A program made the translations under genes and the position numbers. A stretch of 64,000 nucleotides of DNA from Steromphala cineraria (taxonomy: Eukaryota > Mollusca > Gastropoda > Trochida > Trochidae): NCBI GenBank assembly GCA_916613615.1, contig OU744721.1, forward strand, positions 73,661,060-73,725,059. The letters are read 5' to 3'. Shown piece by piece: positions 25,001 through 34,253 of this stretch. Numbering within the stretch: the stretch's first letter is position 1; the number at the start of each line of letters is the position of its first letter. Under the pieces are notes generated by a model, which saw only the letters and a list, made by a program, of their open reading frames with translations, did no database searches and was not told the DNA's origin.

Positions 25001-26941
25001 TAATTAACCTGCAAACATAACTTTTGAAAGAAAACTCTGATCTCTTATTAGGTGAGAGAGTGGTTCCAGTCATGTGACGAGCCTGGCATAGATGCTGAAG
25101 TGCGATGTCAACAGAAGTGGAGGTACGTTTGTGTTGTGACAATAGTTTTTATATTTCAAATTGCATACCGTTGTTTATATGTTTCTTGACAAGGGTATGT
25201 GTATTTTTGGATTTTAATCTTACAGTTACATGTAATGATTGATATTTTTTAACCATAGTTTTAGTACATGTATTTTTTAGGTTTACTTTAAAAGGTTATT
25301 TCTTATTTGCAGATATAGGAACTACCTCTTGTCCCTAGTTGACCTAAATGCATTTCCACCCCCTGGAATGTTTATCAGAGGATATCCCAAGCAGCTCTGG
25401 GAGGCTACTGTTGCAAGTATTGAGGCTGACATTCTTCTGTATGGACTGACAAAGCGTAGATCTTACAACAACCGAGCTGTCAGCAGCCAGAATTGTGAAG
25501 CCCTCTATTCATCATTAGCTGCATTGCCAGGTTCCCAGAATGGAGTACCAACTTGCATAACTCTGGAGTCGAATATGGCCAAATTGTGTGGAGAAAGTTT
25601 GGTCAGACTTGACCCCAACAGGTACTTGTAATCATTTGCAATAATAATAATATTAATGATCATAACTCTTTATTGTCCGTAATACATATAGTACATTTGA
25701 AATTCATTTTGAGCATTTTGCCCCCCGCCAGCCACAGTGCAGCGCCAGTTATAGCGTTGTTTTATCCTATGAATGGTGAGCACCAAGCTAGGAAGCAACA
25801 ACTCCCATCTTTATAGTTATATGATAAAGAAATGTTCTTCACAGGTTAATTTTCAGAGGTTGCGTAGATGAAAGAAAATGCATTTTAGTTGTAAGAACAG
25901 TTGTTGGGCCCTGTAAAAGTTGATAGTGGCTGTTTTGGAATTCTCTTGTCATCGAATTTATTATGGAAGTTTTATTTCCCACAGTAATAAACCATAATCA
26001 TGAAAGCATCAAAAGCAATTTTATTTTAAAAAATAATGTATTAACTAAAAGTAAACTGGTCATAAGTTGAAAATAGAGATCATTCAATATATTACATTAT
26101 TATTGCAATATGGGCGCTATGTATTGCAAGATATCGCAACACAAGATATAGAGCACTATCCATCCCTAGTAAATCACAATCAGGCTTATGACTTTGTACT
26201 TTTCCAGGGGGTTTCCACTGCGACTTTCATCAGCCCCAGTTTATCCCCAGTCGACATTGACGGATAGTGAGGATCCCTTGCTGCCATCTGCAGACCCTCC
26301 ATCTTATATACACTCAATCATACTTCAGGTATATATATAGATAAAACTCATTTCAGGGGTAGAAATTAACGATTTCCATGCACTAGCCTTTCGGACTAGT
26401 GAATTTCTTAAAGTAGGCCTACTAGCCCATGCCTATTATAAATAGCCCAAAACATCTCCAAGATGATTTTTCCTCAAATTTTAACTAGTCCTTTGAGCTA
26501 GTAGTTGTTATATTTCACTAGCCATGTGCTACCAGACTAGTGCTAGTTTCTACCTTTGCATTTGTTTATCACTTTCAAGGTCAAAAATACCTAATAAGCT
26601 AGTCCTTCAATAGTAATTCTATTAGTATAAATAAAAACCTTGCATCCCAGGGACACTCAGTTTAAATTTATTTGAGTCCTTTTCAAATTTTGCGAGTAAA
26701 TGAAGCAGGACTCACCGGTAAAATTATCCCTGTACATGTACATGACATTTTTTTTTTTTAAAAGAATCACCCGTTTGATGCCGCTGCTCGAAAGAGGACA
26801 GCCCGACATAAGCCCAGTGGATTGTCTGGACTACATGAACCTGCCCGTGGAGTATCTGGTGTCCGCTCTCTTCACAAAGTGGACGAATCAAGAATTGATC
26901 CTCTCATTCGACTTGGAAAGCGAAAGAACTCTATTAATTGA
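20952..26941 (+). CDS. YqaJ-exonuclease fusion protein, likely the element's transposase (damaged copy)
   Basis: Coding exons 20952-24577, 25052-25122, 25313-25621, 26208-26328 and 26765-26941 join in consistent phases to a protein of about 1,430 residues. The ATG directly follows an acceptor (TTTTTTCCAG), so upstream exons are probably untranslated. Order: a Cys cluster (C78, C81, C100, C104, C107); a segment with FDGKKLAPG near D283; a YqaJ-type nuclease at about 440-620; an acidic linker; a SAP-like helix pair near 1000-1040; KIDPHHLLTR with D1129; a region with FPPPGMFIRGYP; CEALYSS with E1294; and a basic tail. I infer that D283, D1129 and E1294 could form an RNase-H-fold DDE triad, with the nuclease lying between the first two acids. 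Lesions: an extra A in the run at 22026-22031, TAG at 24079-24081, and an extra A at 24330-24333. All three are corrected by one base each, so this is a young pseudogene or contains assembly errors. Confidence 0.85.
22036..24081 (+). CDS. YqaJ viral-recombinase-like exonuclease domain and linker
   Basis: Residues ~455-595 show the YqaJ/lambda-exonuclease core in order: GTDAWFDAR followed by a Ser/Thr-rich strand, HGKKHE (E515), SPDG (D556), LEIKCP (E572 and K574) and YYLQIQ (Q592), then a W-T-E strand. These are the metal-binding and catalytic positions of the PD-(D/E)xK fold, and all are present. Such enzymes resect double-stranded DNA 5' to 3' and support single-strand annealing. Following it are an acidic, Ser/Asp-rich linker (23600-23830) and a SAP-like helix pair (23950-24070). 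The TAG at 24079 interrupts a frame that stays open to 24336, so it is not the natural end. Confidence 0.88.
   Translation: MEQLIQKKQYSVEKLKQRGGDDYVKSKYAFAISMLTALLLELEDIKKRNNRCRETLGEKCAMLNHNIWPQTTSLMISSCKYSPLDQLAAEPKQGTDAWFDARENASATGSRLWDAVGCAGLGAQKSYFQEKRGKIKKTFSDAVLAAMNHGKKHEICALATYCSKVVPCFFPDCIVKETGGIPFETDTLNLIISPDGLLYNQGCSTPVAALEIKCPFSAGLHQQVPDRYYLQIQAEMVALNVDICHFVSWTEQSTRVFIVRKDDDVWNLALKILSETFGKHVKKCPSRLTPESKNLKAKIKEGLKQNAWILCEFNSLHACTDDLPMLPTGEATATCAIKDLKTCILDVTEDALSLTRKQYQATRQKASEVVTFVAGDLDRLWSEDQIHGVPVGYFLRGYSLPVNIVGDILEDFLTYCHQKSLHVPIACFDGQFMKLLQQSREGHPLTLMELHKHFWNSVTKKSKLQIINEFKACNVNTVKIEVKLDGTRIVTSEHQDLPSTALGFLKDYCRKKEQLQNQREGLDMDIAQDIQDVPDELVIEDNNCNELLDITQTTRMELDQMDVDTGGLEEEDGSQKITDIESNTSESVDITDTKNDLKLTSTDFNDLQQELSSLSNIWSQVSSAKVAEKFESCDSVSKFSAKELNTVLKFIRDYKHVNVKVSGSKTQLLQEICKLLNLKGS
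24082..24577 (+). CDS. Continuation after in-frame TAG: possible second catalytic Asp
   Basis: After the TAG the same frame continues with PKPKTRKKSP (basic), ISQ-like KLYPKHALNIAYATWKF and WYVPEW-like FYVPEWSTKRQQLEVK. The frame then shifts at the AAAA run 24330-24333, after which it reads IDPHHLLTRHRSALCKR, GFAKRSDF and MSVAERGH. The DPHHLLT block recurs, as I recall, in a widespread unnamed invertebrate transposon protein family and could carry the second catalytic Asp. The exon ends at ATG|GTAATT (24577). Confidence 0.7.
24660..24810. mobile_element. Small inverted-repeat MITE in intron
   Basis: ATCTGTCTTTTCTTGAC with TACCATGTTTATCTCA on the left is mirrored by TGAGATAAACACGGTAT and GTCAAGAACTGACAGAT on the right. 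The core contains GAGGCGCAGCCACGGGTG. It lies in the first coding-region intron of the YqaJ gene. Confidence 0.65.
25052..26941 (+). CDS. Four 3' coding exons with conserved C-terminal region
   Basis: Exon boundaries: TTATTAG|GTGAGAG at 25052, TGGAG|GTACG at 25122, TTTGCAG|ATATAGG at 25313, AACAG|GTACTT at 25621, TTTCCAG|GGGGTT at 26208, CTTCAG|GTATAT at 26328, TTAAAAG|AATCAC at 26765, and stop TGA at 26939-26941. Phases are 0, 2, 2, 0 and match throughout. Landmarks are VREWFQSCDEPGID, FPPPGMFIRGYP, SYNNRAVSSQNCEALYSS (candidate catalytic Glu), LVRLDPNRGFPLRL, and a basic tail with GVRSLHKVDESRIDPLIRLG. No stop or frameshift occurs in these four exons, in contrast to the first. Confidence 0.82.
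26340..26565. repeat. ACTAG-rich MITE-like repeat in intron
   Basis: Starts near GGGTAGAAATTA and ends GTGCTAGTTTCTACC (inverted GGTAGAAA ends). The interior is rich in ACTAG/CTAGT words. It sits in the last intron of the YqaJ gene and is non-coding. Confidence 0.5.
26580..26668 (-). repeat. Inverted copy of the 16877-16998 repeat
   Basis: Reads, on the minus strand, GTCCCTGGGATGCAAGG then TTTTTATTTATACTAATA, matching the repeat near 16.9 kb in the same transposon. Confidence 0.5.
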
Positions 26942-27099
26942 TATAAAACAAACAAATAGACTTGATGGATTTACAAGGAATTTATTTGGTAGGAAATCAC
27001 AATAATTCATTCAAGATATTTCTCAAGAAGTCATTGTTGTATGTTATGGAATGTTCTGCATAAAATAATTTGGCATCTGAACTGCAACTGTCAAATCTC

Positions 27100-28310
27100 T
27101 AACAAAGGTTCATGCAATGAACATATGTACACTTTGGAATGATCTAGTCATTGTTGTATGTTATGGAATGTTCCGACAAAATAATTTGGCATCTGAACTG
27201 CAACTGTCAAATCTCTAACACAGGTTCATGCAATGAACATATGTATACTTTGAATGATCTTACTTTGCTGAGCACATAAAGTTTTCTCAAGATCAGGGTA
27301 GATATATTTTGGGGTTTTTTGATGAATAAAACAGTATCATTGTAACAGGCTCATGCTAAGATATACTTTGTATTATCACAAAACTTCATTTATTGAGTAA
27401 ATGACTAGGGACCATATTTTGGCAACATCAATTGTTAACACAGAAAACATAATTGGAAAAGAATATCACAAGATTAAGGACTTTTATGAAAACTTCAAAC
27501 ATGCCCTTATTTCTGTACATAACTCACTTTATTTTGCCCGTCAGTGTATAATGTATCATTGTATCAGGCTCATTATGCTAACATCAACTGTTAGTATCAC
27601 ACATGATATGGATTGCTCATAAGTAGTAGATGTATTTTTGGTTCATGCAATGAACATATGTACACTTTGGAATGATCTAGTCATTGTTGTATGTTATGGA
27701 ATGTTCTGCACAAAATAATTTGTCATCTGAACTGCAACTGTCAAATCTCTAACACAGGTTCATGCAATGAACAAATGTATACTTTGAAGGATCTTACTTT
27801 GTTGAGCACATAAACTTTTCTCAAGATCAGGGTAGATATATTTTGGGGTTTTTTGATGAATAAAACAGTATCATTGTAACAGGCTCATGCTAAGATATAC
27901 TTTGTATTATCACAAAATTTCATTTATTGAGTAAATGACTAGGGACCATTTTTTGGCAAATCAATTGTTAACACAGAAAACATAATTGGAAAAGAATATC
28001 ACAAGATTAAGGACTTTTATGAAAACTTCAAACATGCCCTTATTTCTGTACATAACACAATGTTGAAATACTGGAAACTGCTGATTACCTTAGTTTTCAT
28101 GTATTGTACATAAGTATATATATATATACATACACTGACATATGATAAATACAACTGAATGATATACTTTATTTTGCCCGTCGGTGTATAATGTATCATT
28201 GTATCAGGCTCATTATGCTAACATCAACTGTCATTATCATATGATATGGAATGCTCATAAGTAGTAGATGTATTTTTGGTTTAATGATGGAAAAAAAGTA
28301 ACATTTTTGT
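27100..28310. repeat. Two-copy direct duplication, ~534-636 bp unit
   Basis: GGTTCATGCAATGAACATAT starts copies near 27106 and 27640, and the same long block (GATCAGGGTAGATATATTTT through CATGCCCTTATTTCTGTAC) follows in both. Copy 2 has an extra ~100 bases (28058-28165, AT microsatellite included) before the shared CTTTATTTTGCCCGTC. An inner near-duplicate (27106-27160 and 27220-27250) is also present. A weaker third copy (GTATCA.TGTA, TACTTTTAGTATCA) trails to 28680. The region lies between the two convergent genes of the transposon and shows no gene. Confidence 0.75.
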
Positions 28311-28815
28311 ACCAGGCTCACTATGCTAATTGCTAAGATCTACTTTTAAGTATCACACATGCAAACTGACTAGGGGTTAATATGTATTTGCCAACATCAA
28401 AGGATATAACAAATGTTGTACAAAACTAATGAGATGTCAACAGGAAATAAAACAAAACAACTTTTATGAAACTGACAAACAAACCCGTATATCTGTAAAT
28501 CACACAATATTGAAATACTGGAAAATGGTTATTTATGATATGTAGTGTACATTAGTACATATATTTTTGGTTCTATGATGGATAACACCATATCATTGTA
28601 TTATCCTAACATCTACTTTTTAGTATCAAATATGTAAACTACCCAGGGAAAATGTTTGCCAACATCAAAGGATATCACAAATGTGCCAAAATCAATGGTA
28701 AAGACTGCCAATGCCCATATAATTGTAAATACAATATGTAAATGAATAAAATACTGGAAACCAATGATTTTCTTTTTTGTGTGTCATTTTTAATGGTTAT
28801 CGGGGGGAATATATA

Positions 28816-28962
28816 CGGGACAAAAAAAGTTAGGGATATTTTTAAATTATGAAATTTGACTAATGAAATTATGAAATTTGACTAATGAAATTATTTCATA
28901 ATCGACAACCTGAAACATTATCAATCATAAAAGTCAAAATATCCCTAACTTATTTTGTCCAG
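28816..28962. mobile_element. 147-bp mariner-type MITE
   Basis: Inverted ends CGGGACAAAAAAAGTTAGGG and the inverse of CTGGACAAAATAAGTTAGGG, with TA on both sides (28814-28815 and 28963-28964). It fits a Tc1/mariner-mobilised MITE. A direct repeat of ATGAAATTTGACTAATGAA lies inside. Confidence 0.8.
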
Positions 28963-29055
28963 TATAGTTGTAGTTTTCAAACAAATATATTGATCAGTGA
29001 AAATTCATGTGCACAGAGATTGATGGACGGATATGTTATCACAAGAACGGATATT

Positions 29056-30565
29056 TCACATTAAGTGACTAGTGTCCAACATTGTCATATTGGCAAATGT
29101 TGACGACTTTCCCTTACATGTTTGACTATGGCGATGTAATGAGGATACATGTTTGAAATATTTCCCACATGAAGGGCACATTTCTAATGCAGTTGAAACA
29201 TGAGTTTTCATGTGCCGTTTCAGATCCATAATGCGTGATGTACAAAACTTACACAAGTCACATTTTTTATCTTTCTCTCCATGAGTCTCCCTAATATGTC
29301 TCCTAAGCTGATCAGGGTGGAAATGCTTATCACATTGTGAACACTGAGCAGATCTATCTTGATGGGTTTGTTCATGCTTCTTTAGTGCTGCCTGAGTATG
29401 GTAAATCTTATCACATTTAGAGCAAGGATGGGTTGGGGCACAATGAAGGGCATTATGTTGTCGGACACTATCCTGGGTTGCCAACCCTTTGCTGCAGATG
29501 GTACACACAGCAAAGGGCGACTTAACATGCAGTGCCAAATGTTCTCTAAGTCTCATTTTGGTGTTGAACCCTTTTGAACATAAAGAACAAAAGAAAGGAA
29601 ACTTGTTGGTGTGAACTCTCAAATGAAGTTTTAAGCCCATGTTGGTTGTGAACACTTTGCCACAGTCCTTACAAGAAAGGGTTGGGACGTCACTGTCCCG
29701 GGTCTCCTGAGTCACCGAGGTCTGCGTTTCCGGGATAACATCAATTTCATCAGACTCAGAGTAGATGGAATCAATAAGTTTGGCTGGAAAAGGGGAAATC
29801 AAAAAGTCTGAGGTAGATTGTCCAATTTATAGACACTTTTCATGATATTTGCACTGGTTAATGGAAATGTTGATTGGGATAAACACTTTGACAGTTACCT
29901 GACAAGGTGATTGAATGATATAGATTTATTATATACAATAAAATTACAGACTTGTCAAAACACTCATTAATATCAAATTGGGTAATGAATATAGTCAAAT
30001 CATGTTAAGAGTTTTTAATATTTTCCTTTGTCCAGTAAAAATAAAAGTGATAATTAAAATATAATTACCAATTACAAAATATTGTATACAAAATTAAAAC
30101 AACTTTACTGGCAATAACAATGAACAACATATTTTATATTTACATACACAATAAAGAAAATACCATTTATGTGACAGGCAATAAAAATGAAACCAATGAA
30201 AATCAATCAGTTACATTCACAAATATTTTTTATTATCAGTTGATTGAGGGGATAGCTACAAGACGATGTAACAATTACAATTTAGCGTTTCCTTTAAAAA
30301 CAATTATTACTGACAGTTAGCTACACACTACAGTATGGGCCTACTGTACACATTTTCGATACAGACTATAGCGAAACTAACATTACAAACTTTATCGTGA
30401 GATATATTCGTTCTTGCAGACTAACACGCCAAATCAATTAATATTACAATTCCTTCAATACATTAGACAAACATTGTCATTCATACTTTCTGCCTTACAA
30501 CAAAGGTCAAGCAATAATTAATACTTTTACTCACCAACCGCAGTTGAAACTCCCGAGTCCGCCAT
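29056..30565 (-). CDS. Seven-finger C2H2 zinc-finger protein of the transposon
   Basis: Two exons on the minus strand: 30565-30535 (MADSGVSTAV plus one base, donor GTGAGT) and 29783-29056 (acceptor TTTTCCAG, stop TGA). Together they are 759 bases in frame, coding 252 residues with no lesion. After an acidic, Ser/Thr-rich N-terminus (~residues 12-45) come seven fingers: CKDC, CSLC, CTIC, CSKC, CSQC, CDLC and CPSC, each with a closing H-x(3-5)-H except the last, which closes with Cys (C2HC). Linkers are mostly non-canonical. It probably binds DNA; the element's own TIR subrepeats or a host site are possible targets (inference). Its promoter lies within the right end, convergent with the YqaJ gene. 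Unlike that gene it is intact. Confidence 0.88.
29784..30534 (-). other. Intron of the zinc-finger gene
   Basis: 751 bp AT-rich intron between donor GTGAGT and acceptor CCTTTTCCAG on the minus strand. The only open frame inside (30120-30320, plus strand) has no family resemblance. Confidence 0.7.
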
Positions 30566-30604
30566 CTTTGAAGCTGGCGCCGATGCCAAAGCGCATGCGC
30601 GTAA
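30566..30604 (-). promoter_or_regulatory. Promoter of the zinc-finger gene: NRF-1-like and YY1-like sites
   Basis: On the minus strand GCGCATGCGC (plus 30591-30600) stands about 26 bases before AAAGATGGCGGA. That sequence holds the start codon and resembles a YY1 site overlapping the translation start, a layout common in TATA-less animal promoters. It mirrors the motif at 15190-15200 at the other end. Confidence 0.55.
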
Positions 30605-30673
30605 TATGTCAAAGTTCGTGCAGCAAGAAATGTTGCAGTAGTCAGGTTTTTATTTTCCGAATTAACGTTTTTC

Positions 30674-30811
30674 GTTGCGTGTTTCTCGTTTATCGTTGCA
30701 TATTTTAATGCTTCAGTGTCGAAGGATACGTTTTATGTTGCTCTTTTCGCGTTTAATGTGGACTTTTCCACGTTTTTCTGTGCAGTGATTCCGTTTTGTT
30801 TGGTAGGCCTG
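30674..30811 (-). repeat. Right terminal inverted repeat of the 15.8 kb element
   Basis: Inverse partner of 15000-15137, 134 of 138 positions identical. The near identity suggests recent activity or homogenisation compared with the much more diverged flanking duplication. Confidence 0.92.
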
Positions 30812-30816
30812 ATGTA

Positions 30817-31710
30817 CAAATAAATTAATTCTCCCTTGACAGTTTCAGAATCTATTCTAGAATAAATCCCAATTTCAGGACTCAATCTTTGTATGAGATT
30901 AAACTACAGGGAAAACGGATATAGGTTTCCAATCAAATGAATTCAAACAGTATAATGTCAATGAATAACATTTCAATTCTTAATCAAATTAGAAAGTTGA
31001 ATCTGAAACCTTGATTTTACGTTCAAATATTTCTTTTTCCATGACAGTAATAGGAAATACGATCTGATTACACCATTAGCTGTTTACTTTGAGAATAAGA
31101 ATAAGATTGACATGTCTTTGTGTAATCATCGACCATGTCAGCATGTGTATCTTACAGATTAGAGGGGAAGTTTTCAGAATAGACCGGAACATTATCTGGA
31201 GAATGTGACAACTTCACGTTTCAATTTAATTTGTGATCGAAATTTTCTAATTATATAAAAAATTACGAATATATAAATAAGCATCAGGCTTGGATTTTGT
31301 TTATCACGTTCAAACATTTGAATTCGTAGAAAGCATATACCAAATTTCGGAACAAAAATTTATTTGAGCACAAAAAAATACTTGTTTTACATATATTTAA
31401 TTTTGTAAAACGAGCAAAGGAGGAAATTAACATGTTACTGCAGTTTATTGTAATGAACCACCCATACACAAATAGTTTTCTTAAAAGCTCGAAACATGAT
31501 TTATAATTTCCCTTGGTGGCAAAACCTTTCAGAATCTATCTAACTGTTCACGTTTTAAAACTTATCTTTATAGAATAACATCACATGATTTTCACAATTT
31601 CCCCCTTAATGTTTTGCTTATATGTTAACAGATACACAGATATTAATCAGAAGATTTCGCATATACCAATAATTCGTTACCAAAAACGTTATGTTGTTAT
31701 TTCGATGATA
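30817..31710. other. Duplicated-unit copy 1, right part (no gene)
   Basis: Resumes the unit broken by the transposon. 30830-31260 matches 39520-39960 (GGTTTCCAATCAAATGAATT, AATCAAATTAGAAAGTTGAA, CATGTCAGCATGTGTATCT, AGATTAGAGGGGAA). No conserved frame is seen between copies. Confidence 0.65.
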
Positions 31711-33068
31711 TACACATGATATGGTCTTTATTCTGTTGCATGAAAAAAGAAATTCCACCTTTTCATATATTTTCATTCAGCCACCAATCAAATAAAGGCA
31801 AACAGTCGTTACTTGAATCAATGCCACCTGTAATTAACAAGAGTGACGATAATCCATTTTTAAAAATTTTGGACGATAAGAAATGATACACCGACTTGCA
31901 CACCAAACCGGCAGCAACTCCAAATTTCACAATAAGTGGCTAGTAGGCACCACAAGTTATCTCCTATAATTCCCACAATTTCTTTTCTCATTCCCACCCT
32001 CCATTTGGAAATGTCCGAAGTCTGTATAGATCTAGCTCTTTTTTCTGCATCGTGGCGGTTGCTAGAAAGTCGTCTTCTGCAGCGTGGTTACGTGACCCGA
32101 CCTATCGAAAGTGGAGATAACAAGAAAAGCCTTTAAAAAGGCAAGCTTTGGGGCACCCGGTTATGTATCACTATATAGAACCAGGAAATTTAGGTTAAGG
32201 AGGACGGGGACGGGGACTTTTACTTGAATAAATTGTTCCAATCGGAGACGCATGTTCTTTGCTCTTTGTTTTGATAGTTATCTGTACACTATGTACATAG
32301 ATAAACGACTTGTTCGTTCCGTTTAAATTTCAACAATGATAGATACGTCTCCTATCTCAATTATGATATAAATTTTTAAACATTAATACGGTTATTCAAA
32401 TTTATGTTGCTTTAAAAAATAGCTGACGGTGAGTTTAATACAAGAACCAGCACTTGATTAACTAGAAGATAAATAGTTGTGCTATTGACTTTCAGGTTAA
32501 TTACATGTTGCAAGAATAATTTTCCTTAATTGAGTGTTGATCGAATTACAGCCGAAAGTTGCTGAAAAATTTAGAAATGATCTCAACTACAAGTTCATAA
32601 TTTTCATTATATTATATGATGACATTTAAGAATATTTTGTCATACTTTAGGCTATATGTCAATACTTTCTTCAAAAGACACCTTTAATCGTAAATAAATC
32701 ATCCATAACGTTTGTTTTGAAACATGAAATTTGAAAATGGCCTGTTCAGTATCATTTTTTCCGTGAAGCGATGAGATGCATTGAGTGAACGAGCAGTCAT
32801 TGACAAGGCGGGACATTCAGCGCTCGCGTTATAGTAAAAAGGGAACCGAATTCCTAGTTGATACAAAAATGGAATGTCGTTTCCGAATGTCGAATGCAAA
32901 AAATAGCCCGAATAACTACAAAACAGCTCACATGCATATGCAAAATTGATATTTATAAATGGTGTAAACGCTCATCTATATATTTTGGAAAATTAACGAT
33001 ATATGTTACATCATAGCATTATTATAATAATCAGTTTCCAAATTAAAGCTTGCCAATTATTTCGTACC

Positions 33069-33094
33069 ACCCACATGGTCACGTGGGTATAAAT
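33069..33094 (+). promoter_or_regulatory. Possible core promoter: E-box palindrome and TATAAAT
   Basis: CCCACATG, GT, CACGTGGG forms an imperfect palindrome with an E-box/hypoxia-type CACGTG, directly followed by TATAAAT at 33088-33094. No coding exon is evident downstream, so activity is doubtful. It lies in the 1.15 kb block absent from copy 2. Confidence 0.25.
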
Positions 33095-33238
33095 TTGCTA
33101 CAGCACGGTCCATTGGTCGTTGAAATACCAGGATATGCTTAAAACAAATATCATTGGCTGAAACTTCTCTTTGAAGTTTCCAAGAGTAATATAGAGAGAA
33201 ACTTCTGCCATTAGTTTTCAATATCAGATGTTACATAA

Positions 33239-33262
33239 CTTTGGGGTCTCTGGACCCCAAAG
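33239..33262. repeat. Perfect 10-bp-stem hairpin
   Basis: CTTTGGGGTC, loop TCTG, GACCCCAAAG. It sits four bases inside the right edge of the segment missing from the second local copy, so it may mark the end of an inserted element. Confidence 0.6.
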
Positions 33263-34253
33263 CAATAAACAAACGTTATAGCTATGTCACAGCTGCTAAA
33301 ATGTTCCATAACATGTTCGAAATTTTCGAGTTGTAACCGAAAACCAAATTTTGAGGATAGTGTAATTTTTTTTGCTAGGAGCTATATAACCTACTGTATA
33401 TTATGTGTCTACATAAAACGAAGTGACAACGTAAAACATTTGATTTCCTTTAACATTCAAAAGATTTTTTACTTCAGATCTCTACAAATTAGCTTCCAAA
33501 AAGTCAAGACTATTCGAATACAAGATGATGAACTGATATTTTCAATCGCAAGTTAAGAGGTTATGTCAATGAGGAACACTAGTTTTTCTAACGATTTAAA
33601 ACGGTTCAAAAATGGTTAAGATGATAACCTCTTTATAAAGAAAATCACATACAATTCTGTGATAACACAACAAACGCTTTTATATTGGTACTACTCAAAC
33701 CTTCTTGAATAAAGAGTCTATAAGGTCAAAGAAGTAATCATTCCAACGTATACTTCATATTGTACTGCTCAGGGGTATTTGAGCAACTTTTCATTGTCTT
33801 TTGCACCTTATGTCATAAAGTATTTGGTACACGAATGTGCTCAATGTGTTATTAAACGCAAATTTCATTTACGAAAATACATTCTGAATAAAGTGTGTAT
33901 AGTTAGACATTACTTTTGGGATTAAAACCTAAGTTTCAGTATGTCTTTCACTCACACATCACATAACATTCTTGAAACTTTACCAATATTTTAAATCCAA
34001 GTAAATCATTTCGAAAGAAATAGATAATCATGCACTTGGAAACCAACCTGTTAAAGAGTTCAGAATCCAAAATGTACGACTGACAGAGCAAGTGAGAAAT
34101 GTAATAGATCCCCCGGGTTTATTGCAAAATCCTGACTATTTGTACATCGCTCTGACTTGTTCGCAAATTCAATTTAAATCTATAAGATTATAAAAGCGGG
34201 TTTGAAATTGATTGGTTGCAAATACTGTAGAATTCAACAGTTAGTGTGTGTTC

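Larger units (their letters stand above)
15000..30811. mobile_element. 15.8 kb DNA transposon carrying YqaJ-fusion and zinc-finger genes
   Basis: The ends are long inverted repeats starting CAGGCCTACC. ATGTA lies immediately outside both (14995-14999 and 30812-30816), so the target duplication is 5 bp. The same flanking DNA is duplicated near 39.5 kb, where the sequence reads continuously through the site (CCCAAATAAGTACAACTAAA against CCCAAACATGTA on the left and ATGTACAAATAAA on the right). That is an empty-site record. Inside are two convergent genes with start regions at the opposite ends, captured AGL-like exons at 16.1-17.2 kb, and nested MITEs. Size and TIR length recall Polintons, but no polymerase, integrase, ATPase or capsid gene is visible. 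I cannot assign a superfamily. The 5-bp duplication and CAGG end do not match CACTA, Tc1, Kolobok or PIF/Harbinger. Confidence 0.88.
31711..34253. repeat. Local duplication, copy 1 (longer)
   Basis: Nearly identical to 35589-36985 from ATACACATGATAT to CAGTTAGTGTGT. It carries 1.15 kb (about 32122-33266) that copy 2 lacks. The extra segment ends in a perfect hairpin (33239-33262) and contains CTTTGGGG words near both ends, but I see no clear target duplication. The conserved 66- and 90-codon frames (31936 and 33284) are present in both copies simply because the DNA is nearly identical. They show no domain. Confidence 0.85.

Noticed and set aside
15000..30811. Polinton/Maverick identity for the large element
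   Set aside because: Size and long TIRs fit, but there is no DNA polymerase B, integrase, ATPase, protease or capsid frame. The perfect TIR pairing gives a 5-bp rather than a 6-bp duplication.
32122..33266. Helitron
   Set aside because: The terminal hairpin is tempting, but the required TC start and CTRR end, with insertion between A and T, are not met in either orientation.
31936..33556. Conserved 66- and 90-codon frames as paired genes with 35815 and 36018
   Set aside because: They are kept only because the two DNA copies are nearly identical; no domain, no Kozak or splice context, and one starts at GTG.
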